Assembly: GCA_018970895.1 (NCBI GenBank)
Contig: JAGWVM010000010.1
Coordinates: 1-43,938 of the forward strand
Direction: 5' to 3'
Length of the DNA: 43,938 nucleotides
DNA from: Lysobacteraceae bacterium
GTDB taxonomy: Bacteria; Pseudomonadota; Gammaproteobacteria; Xanthomonadales; Rhodanobacteraceae
Both the position numbers and the translations under genes were made by a program. Within the stretch, counting starts at the first letter, position 1. Each line of letters starts with the position of its first letter. Shown piece by piece: positions 30,793 through 41,592 of this stretch. The notes under the pieces were generated by a model. That model saw nothing but the letters and a program-made list of their open reading frames with translations, was not told the origin of the DNA and searched no databases.

Positions 30793-31389
30793 TCAGGCCC
30801 GGATGCTGGCTGGGCCGATCACCCGGGCTGCCTTGCCGCCGTCGTAGCTGGTCATCCAGTCGAACAGGGCAGGCATCGAAGCCCCGAACCATACACTGTC
30901 GCGCTGACCGGATTGAACGAAACCTTGGTCGACCATGTGGTCCATCAGGGCCCTCAGCCCGTCGTAATAGCCCAGCACGTCGAGGAAGGCGCACGGGTAG
31001 CGGTGCAGGCCGAGCTGGGCCCAGGTAAGCATCTCGAACATCTCGTCCATGGTGCCGAAGCCGCCGGGCAGGGCGACGAAGGCATCGGACAGCTCGTACA
31101 TGCGGGTCTTGCGCTGGTGCATCGTCTCGACCACCACCAGCTCGGTCAGGCCGGTGTGCGCCACCTCCTTCTCGACCAGCTGGCGGGGGATCACGCCCAC
31201 CACCTTGCCGCCGGCGGCCAGTACCGCATCGGCCACGGTGCCCATCAGGCCGACCTTGCCGCCGCCGTAGACCAGGGCGATCCCGCGACGGGCCAGCTCC
31301 GTGCCGAAGTCGCGTGCCAGCGCGAGGTAGGCCGGATCGTTTCCGTTGGCCGAGCCGCAGTAGACGCAGAGGGAAGTAATGGGGAGCAT
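30793..31389 (-). CDS. LOG-family protein (nucleotide 5'-monophosphate phosphoribohydrolase)
   Basis: 198 residues with a Rossmann-like fold. The defining motif PGGFGTMDE is present (VALPGGFGTMDEMFEML), preceded by YGGGKVGLMG and the arginine-bearing HQRKTRMYE. The family cleaves nucleoside monophosphates at the N-glycosidic bond; plant and some bacterial members release active cytokinin from the riboside phosphate. Older annotation calls these Rossmann-fold or TIGR00730 proteins, or lysine decarboxylases by mistake. Start at 31389 (MLPITSLCVYCGSANG) with GAGG upstream. Nearby lpd and acuI suggest no specific pathway. Confidence 0.9.
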   Translation of the reverse strand: MLPITSLCVYCGSANGNDPAYLALARDFGTELARRGIALVYGGGKVGLMGTVADAVLAAGGKVVGVIPRQLVEKEVAHTGLTELVVVETMHQRKTRMYELSDAFVALPGGFGTMDEMFEMLTWAQLGLHRYPCAFLDVLGYYDGLRALMDHMVDQGFVQSGQRDSVWFGASMPALFDWMTSYDGGKAARVIGPASIRA

Positions 31390-31403
31390 GGGGTGCCTCT
31401 TTT

Positions 31404-31485
31404 GTAGGAGCCCGCTCGCGGGCGATGCTCTTGCATCTGATGCCACATCCAAAGCCAAGGGCATCGCCCGCGAGCGGGCTCCTAC
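31404..31485. repeat. REP doublet (inverted pair of GTAGGAGC-type elements)
   Basis: A 25-nt arm at 31404-31428 (beginning GTAGGAGCCCGC) is repeated perfectly in inverse orientation at 31461-31485 (ending GCGGGCTCCTAC), with a 32-base spacer. Each arm contains its own smaller palindrome, GCCCGC-TC-GCGGGC. The GTAGGAG head plus internal hairpin is the form of REP elements dispersed by RAYT transposases in Pseudomonas, Stenotrophomonas and relatives. It lies between lpd and the LOG gene, outside coding sequence. No RAYT gene is in the window. Confidence 0.9.
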
Positions 31486-31536
31486 CGCAAATGAAACGGC
31501 CCGCCCATGTCGCCACGAGCGGGCCGAAGGCGCTGG

Positions 31537-31573
31537 ATCCCGGATCATCGCCCGTCCATGGGCTGTCCGGGAT
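31537..31573 (-). other. Stem-loop downstream of lpd
   Basis: ATCCCGGA (31537-31544) pairs with TCCGGGAT (31566-31573), with an inner GCCC (31550-31553) / GGGC (31560-31563). It sits just past the lpd stop on the minus strand. No T-run follows, so it may protect the 3' end of the suc-lpd transcript rather than terminate it. Confidence 0.5.
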
Positions 31574-31588
31574 GAGGCCGTCCTTGCC

Positions 31589-34369
<2,781 letters not shown>

Positions 34370-34390
34370 ACAGGGTCCTTGCTGGGGTTG

Positions 34391-34434
34391 GCACCCATCC
34401 GTGGGTGCGGGAGCAAAGCGGCCGTCCCGGCCGC
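34391..34434 (-). other. Two tandem hairpins between sucA and sucB
   Basis: GCGGCC (34418-34423) / GGCCGC (34429-34434) and GCACCCA (34391-34397) / TGGGTGC (34402-34408). On the minus strand the first is followed by TTTGCT, a weak terminator shape; the second has none. They could adjust the E1:E2 ratio. Confidence 0.6.
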
Positions 34435-34449
34435 GCTATTCGAAATAGG

Positions 34450-37284
34450 TTACTCGGCCGAGTGGTCGGTGCCGATCGGGGCGACCAGCGCCTGCTCGAC
34501 CAGCGCCGCCTGCTCGGCGTTGTGCTCGTTGAGGTGGCCGGCGGCCGGCGCGGCGGAACGCGCGCGGCCGGCGTATGACAGCGTGTGCTTCGCGCCGATG
34601 CAGGCCTGCAGGTGGTGGCGGATCTGGAACCAGGCGCCCTGGTTCATCGGCTCCTCCTGGCACCAGATCACTTCCCTGGCGGCGCTGAAGCGGGCGATCT
34701 CCTCGGTCACTTCCGGGCGCGGGAACGGGTAAAGCTGCTCCACGCGCACCAGCGCCACGTCCTCCAGACCGCGCTTCTCGGCGTCCTCGAGCAGGTCGTA
34801 ATAGACCTTGCCCGCGCACAGCACGACGCGCTTGACCTTCTTCACCGGAAGCTGGCGATGCTCACCGATCACCAGCTGGAACGAACCGCTGGCCAGCTCG
34901 TCCAGGCTGGATACGGCCAGCTTGTGGCGCAGCAGCGACTTCGGCGTCATCACGATCAGCGGCTTGCGCACCGGGCGCAGCATCTGGCGGCGGATCATGT
35001 GGAAGTCCTGCGCCGGGGTGGTCGGCACGCAGACCTGCATGTTGTTCACCGCGCACAGCTGCAGGAAGCGCTCGAGGCGGGCGGAGGAGTGCTCCGGACC
35101 CTGGCCCTCGTAGCCATGCGGCAGGTACAGCGTCAGGCCGCACAGGCGATTCCACTTCGACTCGCCGGAGCTGATGAACTGGTCGATCACCACCTGCGCG
35201 CCGTTGGCGAAGTCGCCGAACTGGCCTTCCCAGATATGCAGCGTGTCCGGATCGGTGGTGGCATGGCCGTACTCGAAGGCCATCACCGCCTCCTCGCTCA
35301 GCAGCGAGTCGATCACCTCGACGTTGGCGTCGTTGCGCACGGTCGCCAGCGGCATGTAGGTGTGGCCGTCCTTCTGGTCGTGCAGCACCGCATGGCGATG
35401 GAAGAAGGTGCCGCGGCCGGAATCCTGGCCGACCAGGCGCAGGTTGTGGCCGCCGTCGATCAGGGTGGCGTAGGCCAGGTTCTCGGCGAAGCCCCAGTCG
35501 GCGGGCACGTCGCCGGCGGCCATCTTGCGGCGGTCGTCGTAGATCTTCCCCACGCGGGACTGCAGGGTGAGGTCGCCGGGCAGGTCGAGGATGCGGTTGG
35601 CCAGCGCCACCAGCTTTGCCTTCGGCACCGTGGTGTCGGTCGGCATCGACAGCTTGGTGTTGTGGAAGCGGCTCCAGTCGATCTCCAGGTCGCGCACCGG
35701 CGTCGGGTTGAACTCGGCCAGCGGCGCGCCGGCCTCGAGCCGTTCGCGGTAGGCGTCCAGCCGCTTCTGGCCGTCGCCCTCCGCAACCACGCCTTCCTGC
35801 TGCAGCGCCTGGGCGTACAGGTCGCGGGTGGTCGGACGCTTGCGGATGATCTGGTACATCAGCGGCTGGGTGGCCGCCGGCTCGTCGGCCTCGTTGTGGC
35901 CGTGGCGGCGGTAGCAGACCAGGTCGATCACCACGTCCTTGCGGAAGGTCTTGCGGAATTCGTAGGCGAGGCGGGTGACCTGGATCACCGCTTCCGGGTC
36001 GTCGCCGTTCACGTGGAACACCGGCGCGTTGACCATCTTGGCCAGGTCGGTGCAGTACATCGTGGAGCGGGCGTCCTGCGGATTGGAGGTGGTGAAGCCC
36101 ACCTGGTTGTTCACCACCACGTGCAGGGTGCCGCCGATGCGGAAGCCGCGGGCCTGCGACATGTTGAACAGTTCCATGTTCACGCCCTGGCCGGCCATGG
36201 CGGCGTCGCCGTGCACCAGCACGGCCATCGACTGGTTGTGCTCGGTATCGCGGCGGCGCAGCTGGCGCGCGTGCACGGAGCCGGCAACCACCGGATTGAC
36301 GATCTCCAGGTGCGACGGGTTGAACGCGAGCGCCACGTGCACGCCGCCCCTGGGCGTCTTCAGGTCGGACGAGAAGCCCATGTGGTACTTCACGTCGCCG
36401 GAGTAGGCCGGGTCGTCGATGTGCTCGAACTTGCCCTCGAACTCGTCGAACAGGGTCTTCGGCGGCTTGCCGAGGATGTTGACCAGCACGTTGAGGCGGC
36501 CGCGGTGGGCCATGCCGATCACCAGCTCCTTGATGCCGTTGTCGCCGGCCATGCGCACGACGTCGTCGACCAGCGGGATCAGGCTGTCGCCACCCTCCAG
36601 CGAGAAGCGCTTCTGGCCGACGTACTTGGTGTGCAGGTAGCGCTCCAGGCCCTCGGTGGCGGTGAGTACGTCGAGCACGTGGCTCTTCTCGACCTTGTCG
36701 AGGCCGGCGCTGCCGTTGGCCTGCTCCAGCCGGGAGTAGATCCAGTTCCGCTGGGCGTGGTCGGAGATGTACATGAACTCGGCGCCGAGGGTGCCGGTGT
36801 ACACCTTCTTCAGGCGCGCCCACAGGTCGCGCAGCTTCATGCGGTGGCCGCCGCCGGCGTAGGTGCCGCAGTCGAACTCGGTGTCCAGGTCGGCCTCGGA
36901 CAGGCCATGGAAGGCCAGCCCCAGGTCAGGCGCTTCCATCTTCTGGGCCAGGCCCAGCGGATCGAGGTTGGCGCCCAGGTGGCCGCGCGAACGGTAGGCG
37001 GTGAGCAGCCGCAGCACGCCGGCCTGCTTGCGTGCGTGGGCGTCGTCCACGGTGCCGACGGCGGCGCGACGCTGCTTCTGGGCGGCCTCAATACGCGCAA
37101 TGGCCGCGGTGTGGGAGACATCTCCCGACGCGCGGCCATTGAAGGTCTGGAAGTAGCTGTTCCATTCGGCGGGCACGGAGCCCGGGTCGCCCAGCCAGGC
37201 CTCGTAAAGCGCTTCGACGTAATCGGCGTTGCCGCCTGCGAGTTGGGAGGACTCGAAGAACTCGCGAATCAGGTTTGTGCTCAC
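34450..37284 (-). CDS. sucA: 2-oxoglutarate dehydrogenase E1
   Basis: Thiamine-diphosphate-dependent decarboxylase of the TCA cycle, 944 residues (E. coli 933). Recognisable are the N-terminal E2-binding segment (LIREFFESSQLAGGNADYVEALYEAWLGDP), the substrate and cofactor regions IGMAHRGRLNVLVNILGK and VLVHGDAAMAGQGVNMELFNMSQ with VVVNNQVGFTT, and a transketolase-like pyrimidine-binding domain (about residues 590-790) ending in PHGYEGQGPEHSSARLERFLQL. I chose the GTG at 37284 (STNLIREFF after the start); the frame is open 21 codons upstream without family resemblance. First gene of sucA-sucB-lpd. Confidence 0.96.
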   Translation of the reverse strand: MSTNLIREFFESSQLAGGNADYVEALYEAWLGDPGSVPAEWNSYFQTFNGRASGDVSHTAAIARIEAAQKQRRAAVGTVDDAHARKQAGVLRLLTAYRSRGHLGANLDPLGLAQKMEAPDLGLAFHGLSEADLDTEFDCGTYAGGGHRMKLRDLWARLKKVYTGTLGAEFMYISDHAQRNWIYSRLEQANGSAGLDKVEKSHVLDVLTATEGLERYLHTKYVGQKRFSLEGGDSLIPLVDDVVRMAGDNGIKELVIGMAHRGRLNVLVNILGKPPKTLFDEFEGKFEHIDDPAYSGDVKYHMGFSSDLKTPRGGVHVALAFNPSHLEIVNPVVAGSVHARQLRRRDTEHNQSMAVLVHGDAAMAGQGVNMELFNMSQARGFRIGGTLHVVVNNQVGFTTSNPQDARSTMYCTDLAKMVNAPVFHVNGDDPEAVIQVTRLAYEFRKTFRKDVVIDLVCYRRHGHNEADEPAATQPLMYQIIRKRPTTRDLYAQALQQEGVVAEGDGQKRLDAYRERLEAGAPLAEFNPTPVRDLEIDWSRFHNTKLSMPTDTTVPKAKLVALANRILDLPGDLTLQSRVGKIYDDRRKMAAGDVPADWGFAENLAYATLIDGGHNLRLVGQDSGRGTFFHRHAVLHDQKDGHTYMPLATVRNDANVEVIDSLLSEEAVMAFEYGHATTDPDTLHIWEGQFGDFANGAQVVIDQFISSGESKWNRLCGLTLYLPHGYEGQGPEHSSARLERFLQLCAVNNMQVCVPTTPAQDFHMIRRQMLRPVRKPLIVMTPKSLLRHKLAVSSLDELASGSFQLVIGEHRQLPVKKVKRVVLCAGKVYYDLLEDAEKRGLEDVALVRVEQLYPFPRPEVTEEIARFSAAREVIWCQEEPMNQGAWFQIRHHLQACIGAKHTLSYAGRARSAAPAAGHLNEHNAEQAALVEQALVAPIGTDHSAE

Positions 37285-37358
37285 GTTACCACCGGTCGGG
37301 GGAAGGGGGCCGTCGACGCTGCCCGTGGCGCAGCGGAGGGCTGGCAAAAATCTCGTTA

Positions 37359-37389
37359 ATTATAGCGCCGGGGTGCTGCGTCGCGACAA
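37359..37389 (-). promoter_or_regulatory. sucA promoter
   Basis: On the minus strand a perfect TATAAT (37364-37359) lies 75 bases upstream of the sucA GTG; TTGTCG (37389-37384) stands 19 bases before it as a suboptimal -35. The rest of the 229-base gap to the GNAT gene is GC-rich and includes an 8-G run (37477-37484). Confidence 0.6.
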
Positions 37390-37513
37390 CCCGGGCATGC
37401 GGCCGGACCCGGGGCGACGCAAGGGAGAGGATCGATGGGAAACGGCCCCGGGACGCCACTGGCGCCGGGCTGGCGCGGGGGGGGCAGGGCGGGACGGCCC
37501 GTTCAGCCGCCGT

Positions 37514-38464
37514 CTAGAGGCCCAGCGCCTGCAGCTCGGTGGCCGGCACGGATCGTTCCCACATCTCGTCGAACTGCTGCACCAGCGGCGCCTGTCCGGC
37601 CCGGTCGTGGCGCGCGGCACGACCCTGCGGGCGGTCGTGGTCGGGCAGGAACAGATAGCCGCCCGTGTCGTTGAGCAGCCAGCCGGCGCGGTTGGCAAGG
37701 TCCACTTCCTCTACCGGGCGGCGGATCTGGATCACGCTGGACAGCCGCTGCGCCAGCGCCACCAGCCGGTGGCCGTCGCGAAGTGCTGCGCCGGTGTCGT
37801 GCAGCAGGATGCGGATCCGCGCACCACGGCCGGAGGTCGCCACGCGGCGCAGTTCGGCCAGCTCGTCGGCGCTGGCGAAATGGTCGCCGTCAAGCATCGG
37901 CAGGTGGATCGCCAGCGTGTGGCGGGCGTCGGCCAGCAGCAGGCGCCGGCTCGCATCGACCGTCTGGCGGTCATCAGCCGGCAGCAGCCCGGGGTCTCGC
38001 GGCTCACGGACGCCGGCCGACGCCGCCTGCAGCGTGCGGCACAGCGGCTGGTGCATGCGCCCGGCCGTCTCGAACAGCTCGCCGCAAGGCGTGAAGCCCT
38101 CGCGGGCGTAGAACGGCACCAGCTCCGCCGGTGCATCGAGGAGCACCTCGCTCCAGCCAAACACGCGCGCCCTGTCCACCAGCTGGCGCAGCAGCGCGGT
38201 ACCGACGCCCTGACCCTGCCAGGTCGGCAGCACGGCGATGCGGCTGATCCGCTGGTCCGGCGTGAGGCGGGCCGCGCCGATCGGACAGTCGGCGTCGTCG
38301 CGGGCGATCAGGTGCAGCGCCAGCGGGTCGCCGTCGTCGAACTCCCATGCGGCGGGCAAGCCCAGGCCGTCGATCAGCACCATGCGGCGCAGTTGCCGCA
38401 CCGCCTCGCGGTCGCCGTCGCGCGACCAGTCCCCACTGACGATGTGGAACGGCTCGAGTTTCAT
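37514..38464 (-). CDS. GNAT N-acetyltransferase with an unassigned C-terminal domain
   Basis: 316 residues in two parts. Residues 1-145 form a GNAT fold: ISRIAVLPTWQGQGVGTALLRQLVDRA with the acetyl-CoA loop QGQGVG at 83-88, then VPFYAREGFTPCGELFE. Acceptor unknown. Residues about 160-295 are a separate domain (RHTLAIHLPMLDG, ARIRILLHDTGAALRDGHRLVALAQRL, SVIQIRRPVEE, GYLFLPDHDR) whose strand-helix order recalls a degenerate phospholipase-D-like fold without HxK motifs; that reading is tentative. The ATG overlaps the roxA stop by four bases (ATGA), so it is coupled to the ribosomal oxygenase, and a link to translation is possible. Confidence 0.85.
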   Translation of the reverse strand: MKLEPFHIVSGDWSRDGDREAVRQLRRMVLIDGLGLPAAWEFDDGDPLALHLIARDDADCPIGAARLTPDQRISRIAVLPTWQGQGVGTALLRQLVDRARVFGWSEVLLDAPAELVPFYAREGFTPCGELFETAGRMHQPLCRTLQAASAGVREPRDPGLLPADDRQTVDASRRLLLADARHTLAIHLPMLDGDHFASADELAELRRVATSGRGARIRILLHDTGAALRDGHRLVALAQRLSSVIQIRRPVEEVDLANRAGWLLNDTGGYLFLPDHDRPQGRAARHDRAGQAPLVQQFDEMWERSVPATELQALGL

Positions 38465-39666
38465 CGGCGCTTCGCCTTGCGCGGGACCAGGTGGCCATCA
38501 TCGAGCAAGGCCATGAGCAAGGCCCGTTCGGTGGCATCGGGAGCCTCGAAGGCCGGGATTTCCCGTTCCGCGCACAGTCGCTGGGCGAGGGCCGGTGTGG
38601 CCGCGTGGGCCTGCCCGTTGACGAACAGGGTGCAGCCGGCACGCGTCCGCGCCCATGCCATCCGCGACCAGGGGTGGCGCACGAACGAGGTGCCCCGGGC
38701 CAGTAGCTTCTCCAGCGCGGCGGCCGTGACCGGTCGCTCGGCCGGTGCCGGCTGCTGCGCCAGCCGGTAGCGGGTGATGAACCTGCCGAACCAGTCGAGC
38801 AGGGTCGCGTCGTTGTAGGCGCCGCCGAACGGCAGCGCGGCGCGCAGTCGCTCCAGTGCGCTGCGGTCGATCTCGCCGGGATGGCGGGCCGGCGCGAGGT
38901 CGGGGTCGGTGTAGCGCGCCTCCTCGGGCAGGCGGTCCGCCAGGTAGTCGGCGAAGTCGCCGATCAGCTCCGCCTGCGACGGCGCGCGCATGCCCACCGA
39001 AAAGGTCATGCAGGGTCCGCCGAACGCCACGCCGTCGTGCGGCACGTTCGGCGGCAGGTAGAGCATGTCGCCCGGCTCCAGCAGCCACTCGTGGGTGGGT
39101 TCGAACTGCGCCAGTTGCTTGAGCTCCACGTCGGGGCGGAAGTCCCTCGGCGCGTCCGGGTCGGTGCTGATCGCCCAGTGCCGCTGGCCCAGGCCCTGGA
39201 TCAGGAACACGTCGTACTGGTCCACGTGCGCACCCACGCCGCCGCCCGGCTCGGCGTAGGAGATCATGATGTCGTCCACGCGCCAGCTCGGCAGGAAGGC
39301 GAAAGACCCGAGCAGCGCCGCCACGTCGGCATCCCACTTGTCCACGTCCTGCACCAGCAGGGTCCAGTTGGCGTCGCCGGTGGTGGCGAAGTCGGCTTCG
39401 TCCAGCGGACCGGTCTTCACGTGCCAGCGGTCGCGTTTCTCGTCGTGGCGGATCAGCCGCGACAGCGCGCCCTCCTCGCAGGCGAGGCCGGCGAGGTCTT
39501 CCGGCGCGATCGGCGGCACGAAGCCGGGGAAGGCGCTGCGCACCAGCAGCGGGCGCTTCTGCCAGTAGTCGCGCAGGAACTGGGCGGTGGACATGCCGAG
39601 TGGCTGGCGGGCGGAACCGCGCACCTCGATCGGCGCCGGCTTGCGGGAGGGGTAGGGAATGGCCAT
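38461..39666 (-). CDS. roxA: JmjC/cupin ribosomal oxygenase, RoxA (YcfD) type
   Basis: Fe(II)/2-oxoglutarate-dependent protein hydroxylase; E. coli RoxA hydroxylates an arginine of ribosomal protein L16. 401 residues. The cupin core shows the iron ligands HxD at His147/Asp149 (GGGVGAHVDQYDVFLIQ) and the distal His210 (LPPNVPHDGVAFGG). A dimerisation and winged-helix C-terminal part follows (about 255-401). The N-terminal start is taken at 39666 (MAIPYPSRKPAPIEV); an in-frame ATG at 39684 would add six residues. The stop overlaps the GNAT start. Divergent from cysJ. Confidence 0.9.
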   Translation of the reverse strand: MAIPYPSRKPAPIEVRGSARQPLGMSTAQFLRDYWQKRPLLVRSAFPGFVPPIAPEDLAGLACEEGALSRLIRHDEKRDRWHVKTGPLDEADFATTGDANWTLLVQDVDKWDADVAALLGSFAFLPSWRVDDIMISYAEPGGGVGAHVDQYDVFLIQGLGQRHWAISTDPDAPRDFRPDVELKQLAQFEPTHEWLLEPGDMLYLPPNVPHDGVAFGGPCMTFSVGMRAPSQAELIGDFADYLADRLPEEARYTDPDLAPARHPGEIDRSALERLRAALPFGGAYNDATLLDWFGRFITRYRLAQQPAPAERPVTAAALEKLLARGTSFVRHPWSRMAWARTRAGCTLFVNGQAHAATPALAQRLCAEREIPAFEAPDATERALLMALLDDGHLVPRKAKRR

Positions 39667-39673
39667 GGGCGCG

Positions 39674-39679
39674 ATTGTA
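39674..39679 (-). promoter_or_regulatory. Possible roxA -10 element, near-leaderless
   Basis: On the minus strand TACAAT (39679-39674) lies seven bases before the roxA ATG at 39666. If used, transcription would begin at or next to the start codon. No convincing -35 is present, and no clear ribosome-binding site precedes the ATG. Confidence 0.35.
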
Positions 39680-39744
39680 GCCATGGCCGGGCGTGCGATG
39701 CCCAGCCGTGCGGCGCCCTGCCGGCATAAGCACATCGCGAATGA

Positions 39745-39808
39745 TCCTTTGGGTGGCAGCCTCGCGCACGGGCAAGCTGCGCCGACACCCGTTTGGACGT
39801 CCAAAGGA
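39745..39808 (+). promoter_or_regulatory. Structured cysJ leader that can mask the ribosome-binding site
   Basis: TTTGGACGTCCAAA (39792-39805) is a perfect 14-bp palindrome that overlaps the AAAGGA ribosome-binding site of cysJ. An upstream TCCTTTGG (39745-39752) is complementary to CCAAAGGA (39801-39808), so it can instead pair with the same site. GCAGC (39756-39760) / GCTGC (39776-39780) and GGGTG (39751-39755) / CACCC (39786-39790) give another nested stem between them. The alternatives compete for the same bases, as in a translational switch. It may also be a protein-binding site. Confidence 0.55.
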
Positions 39809-39815
39809 CCTGCCC

Positions 39816-41591
39816 GTGAACGCAACGCAGCCCGCCCTGGTGGCGCCGCCCGGCCTCGGCGAAGAGCGCCAGGTCCTGCTGCGCCAGCTGGTCGAGGGCC
39901 TGGAGCCGGCCCAGCTGTACTGGATCGCGGCCTACGCCGCGCAGCAGGCGAGCCAGCCGGCGACACGCCCCGCTCCCGCCGCCCGGCTCACCGTGCTGTA
40001 CGGCAGCCAGACCGGCAACGCCCGCCGCGTGGCAGAGCGCTTCGCTGCCTCGGCGGAGGCGGCCGGTCTGCCGGTACGGCTGGTGCGGACGGGCGCCTAC
40101 CCGACCCGCGAGCTGGCCGGCGAGCGCTACCTCGCCCTGGTCGTCAGCACCCAGGGCGAGGGCGAGCCGCCGGACGACGCGCGCGGCTTCGTGGAGTTCC
40201 TCGCCTCCCGCCGCGCTCCGAAGCTGCCGAACCTGCACTACACCGTGCTGGGGCTGGGCGATTCCAGCTACCCGCAGTTCAATGCGACGGGGCGCGTGCT
40301 CGATGCCCGACTGGCCGAGTTGGGCGCCCGGCGCATGGCGCCGCTGGCCGAGGCCGATGTCGACATCGAGCCGGTGGCCGCGCCGTGGGCGGAAGGCGCG
40401 CTGGCGCAGGTACGCGAGAAGCTCGGCCGCGAGCTGCCGAGTGCGTCGGTGACGCCGCTGCGGGTGGCGCCGGTGCGGCCGTCGTTTCATCGCGAGCGGC
40501 CTTTCCCGGCGCCGGTACTGGCCAACCAGCGCATCGTCTCGCGTCATGCCGATCGCGACGTGCGCCACGTGGAGCTGTCGCTGGAAGGCTCTGGCCTGCA
40601 TTACGCGCCGGGCGATGCGCTGGGCGTGTGGCATCGCAACCCGGCGGCCCTTGTTGACACTTTTCTTGCCGCACTGTCGCTTGAGGGCGATGCCATCGTC
40701 ACCCACGACGGTCGCGAGCAACCGCTGCGCGAATGGCTGGGCCGCGGGCGCGAGCTGACCCGGCTCAGCCGTCCGCTGGTGCAGGCAGTGGCCGATCGGG
40801 TAGACAGCGCCGGCTTGCGCGACGTGCTGGCCAACCCGGAGGCCGTTGCAGCGATGCTTGCCAGCCACCAGCCGATCGACCTGCTGCGCGCGTATCCGGC
40901 CGACTGGGACCCCGCCAGCCTGGTGGCCGCGCTGCGCCCCTTGACCCCGCGGCTGTATTCCATCGCGTCCAGCGCACAAGCGGTGGGCGAGGAGGTGCAT
41001 CTCACGGTGGCGGTGGTCGACTACCACGCGCACGGCGAGCCGCATCTCGGCGCGGCCTCGCGCTGGATCGCCGATGCCGGCGAGGACGCCATGCTGGATG
41101 TCTTCATCGAGCCGAACGACCGCTTTCGCCTGCCGGCCGACGGCTCCCGCGACGTGATCATGATCGGTCCGGGTACCGGCGTTGCGCCGTTCCGCGCCTT
41201 CGTGCAGGAGCGCCAGCTGGCCGGTGCGAGCGGACGCAACTGGCTGGTGTTCGGCAACCGCCATGCCGGCGACGACTTCCTCTACCAGCTCGAGTGGCAG
41301 CAGGCGTTGAAGGACGGTGCGCTGCACCGGCTGGATGTGGCGTTCTCGCGCGACCAGCCGGAGAAGCGCTATGTACAGCACGTGCTGCGCGAGCGTGGTG
41401 CCGAGTTGTACGCCTGGCTTGCCGGCGGCGCGCATCTGTATGTCTGCGGCGACGCCGCGCAGATGGCGAAGGACGTGCACGCCGCGCTCGCCGAGATCGT
41501 CGCCACGCACGGCGGCAAGACCCCCGAGGCCGCCCAGGCCTGGCTTTCCGAACTCCTGCAGGACGGGCGCTACGCCCGCGACGTGTACTGA
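39816..41591 (+). CDS. cysJ: Sulfite reductase (NADPH) flavoprotein alpha-component
   Basis: Carries electrons from NADPH via FAD and FMN to the CysI hemoprotein for sulfite reduction to sulfide. 591 residues (E. coli 599). Order: N-terminal flavodoxin domain with FMN loop [18 protein letters not shown] and [16 protein letters not shown]; connecting domain; FAD site [28 protein letters not shown] site [18 protein letters not shown], and the C-terminal [15 protein letters not shown] ending in [12 protein letters not shown] start at 39816, with AAAGGA eight bases upstream; the frame is open further upstream without similarity. cysI follows after one base. Confidence 0.95.
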   Translation: MNATQPALVAPPGLGEERQVLLRQLVEGLEPAQLYWIAAYAAQQASQPATRPAPAARLTVLYGSQTGNARRVAERFAASAEAAGLPVRLVRTGAYPTRELAGERYLALVVSTQGEGEPPDDARGFVEFLASRRAPKLPNLHYTVLGLGDSSYPQFNATGRVLDARLAELGARRMAPLAEADVDIEPVAAPWAEGALAQVREKLGRELPSASVTPLRVAPVRPSFHRERPFPAPVLANQRIVSRHADRDVRHVELSLEGSGLHYAPGDALGVWHRNPAALVDTFLAALSLEGDAIVTHDGREQPLREWLGRGRELTRLSRPLVQAVADRVDSAGLRDVLANPEAVAAMLASHQPIDLLRAYPADWDPASLVAALRPLTPRLYSIASSAQAVGEEVHLTVAVVDYHAHGEPHLGAASRWIADAGEDAMLDVFIEPNDRFRLPADGSRDVIMIGPGTGVAPFRAFVQERQLAGASGRNWLVFGNRHAGDDFLYQLEWQQALKDGALHRLDVAFSRDQPEKRYVQHVLRERGAELYAWLAGGAHLYVCGDAAQMAKDVHAALAEIVATHGGKTPEAAQAWLSELLQDGRYARDVY

Positions 41592-41592
41592 G

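Noticed and set aside
31404..31485. CRISPR repeat
   Set aside because: Only two copies, in inverse orientation with internal palindromes; a REP doublet explains it.
29777..31516. Fusion of the LOG protein and AcuI in one frame
   Set aside because: The upstream part of that minus-strand frame is out of frame with the LOG gene; the real acuI starts at 30772 behind a good ribosome-binding site.
34585..37359. Plus-strand frame of over 900 codons opposite sucA
   Set aside because: Antisense shadow of sucA.
39667..39815. SAM or SAH riboswitch before cysJ
   Set aside because: I looked for the conserved cores I know and did not find them; I keep only the structural observation.
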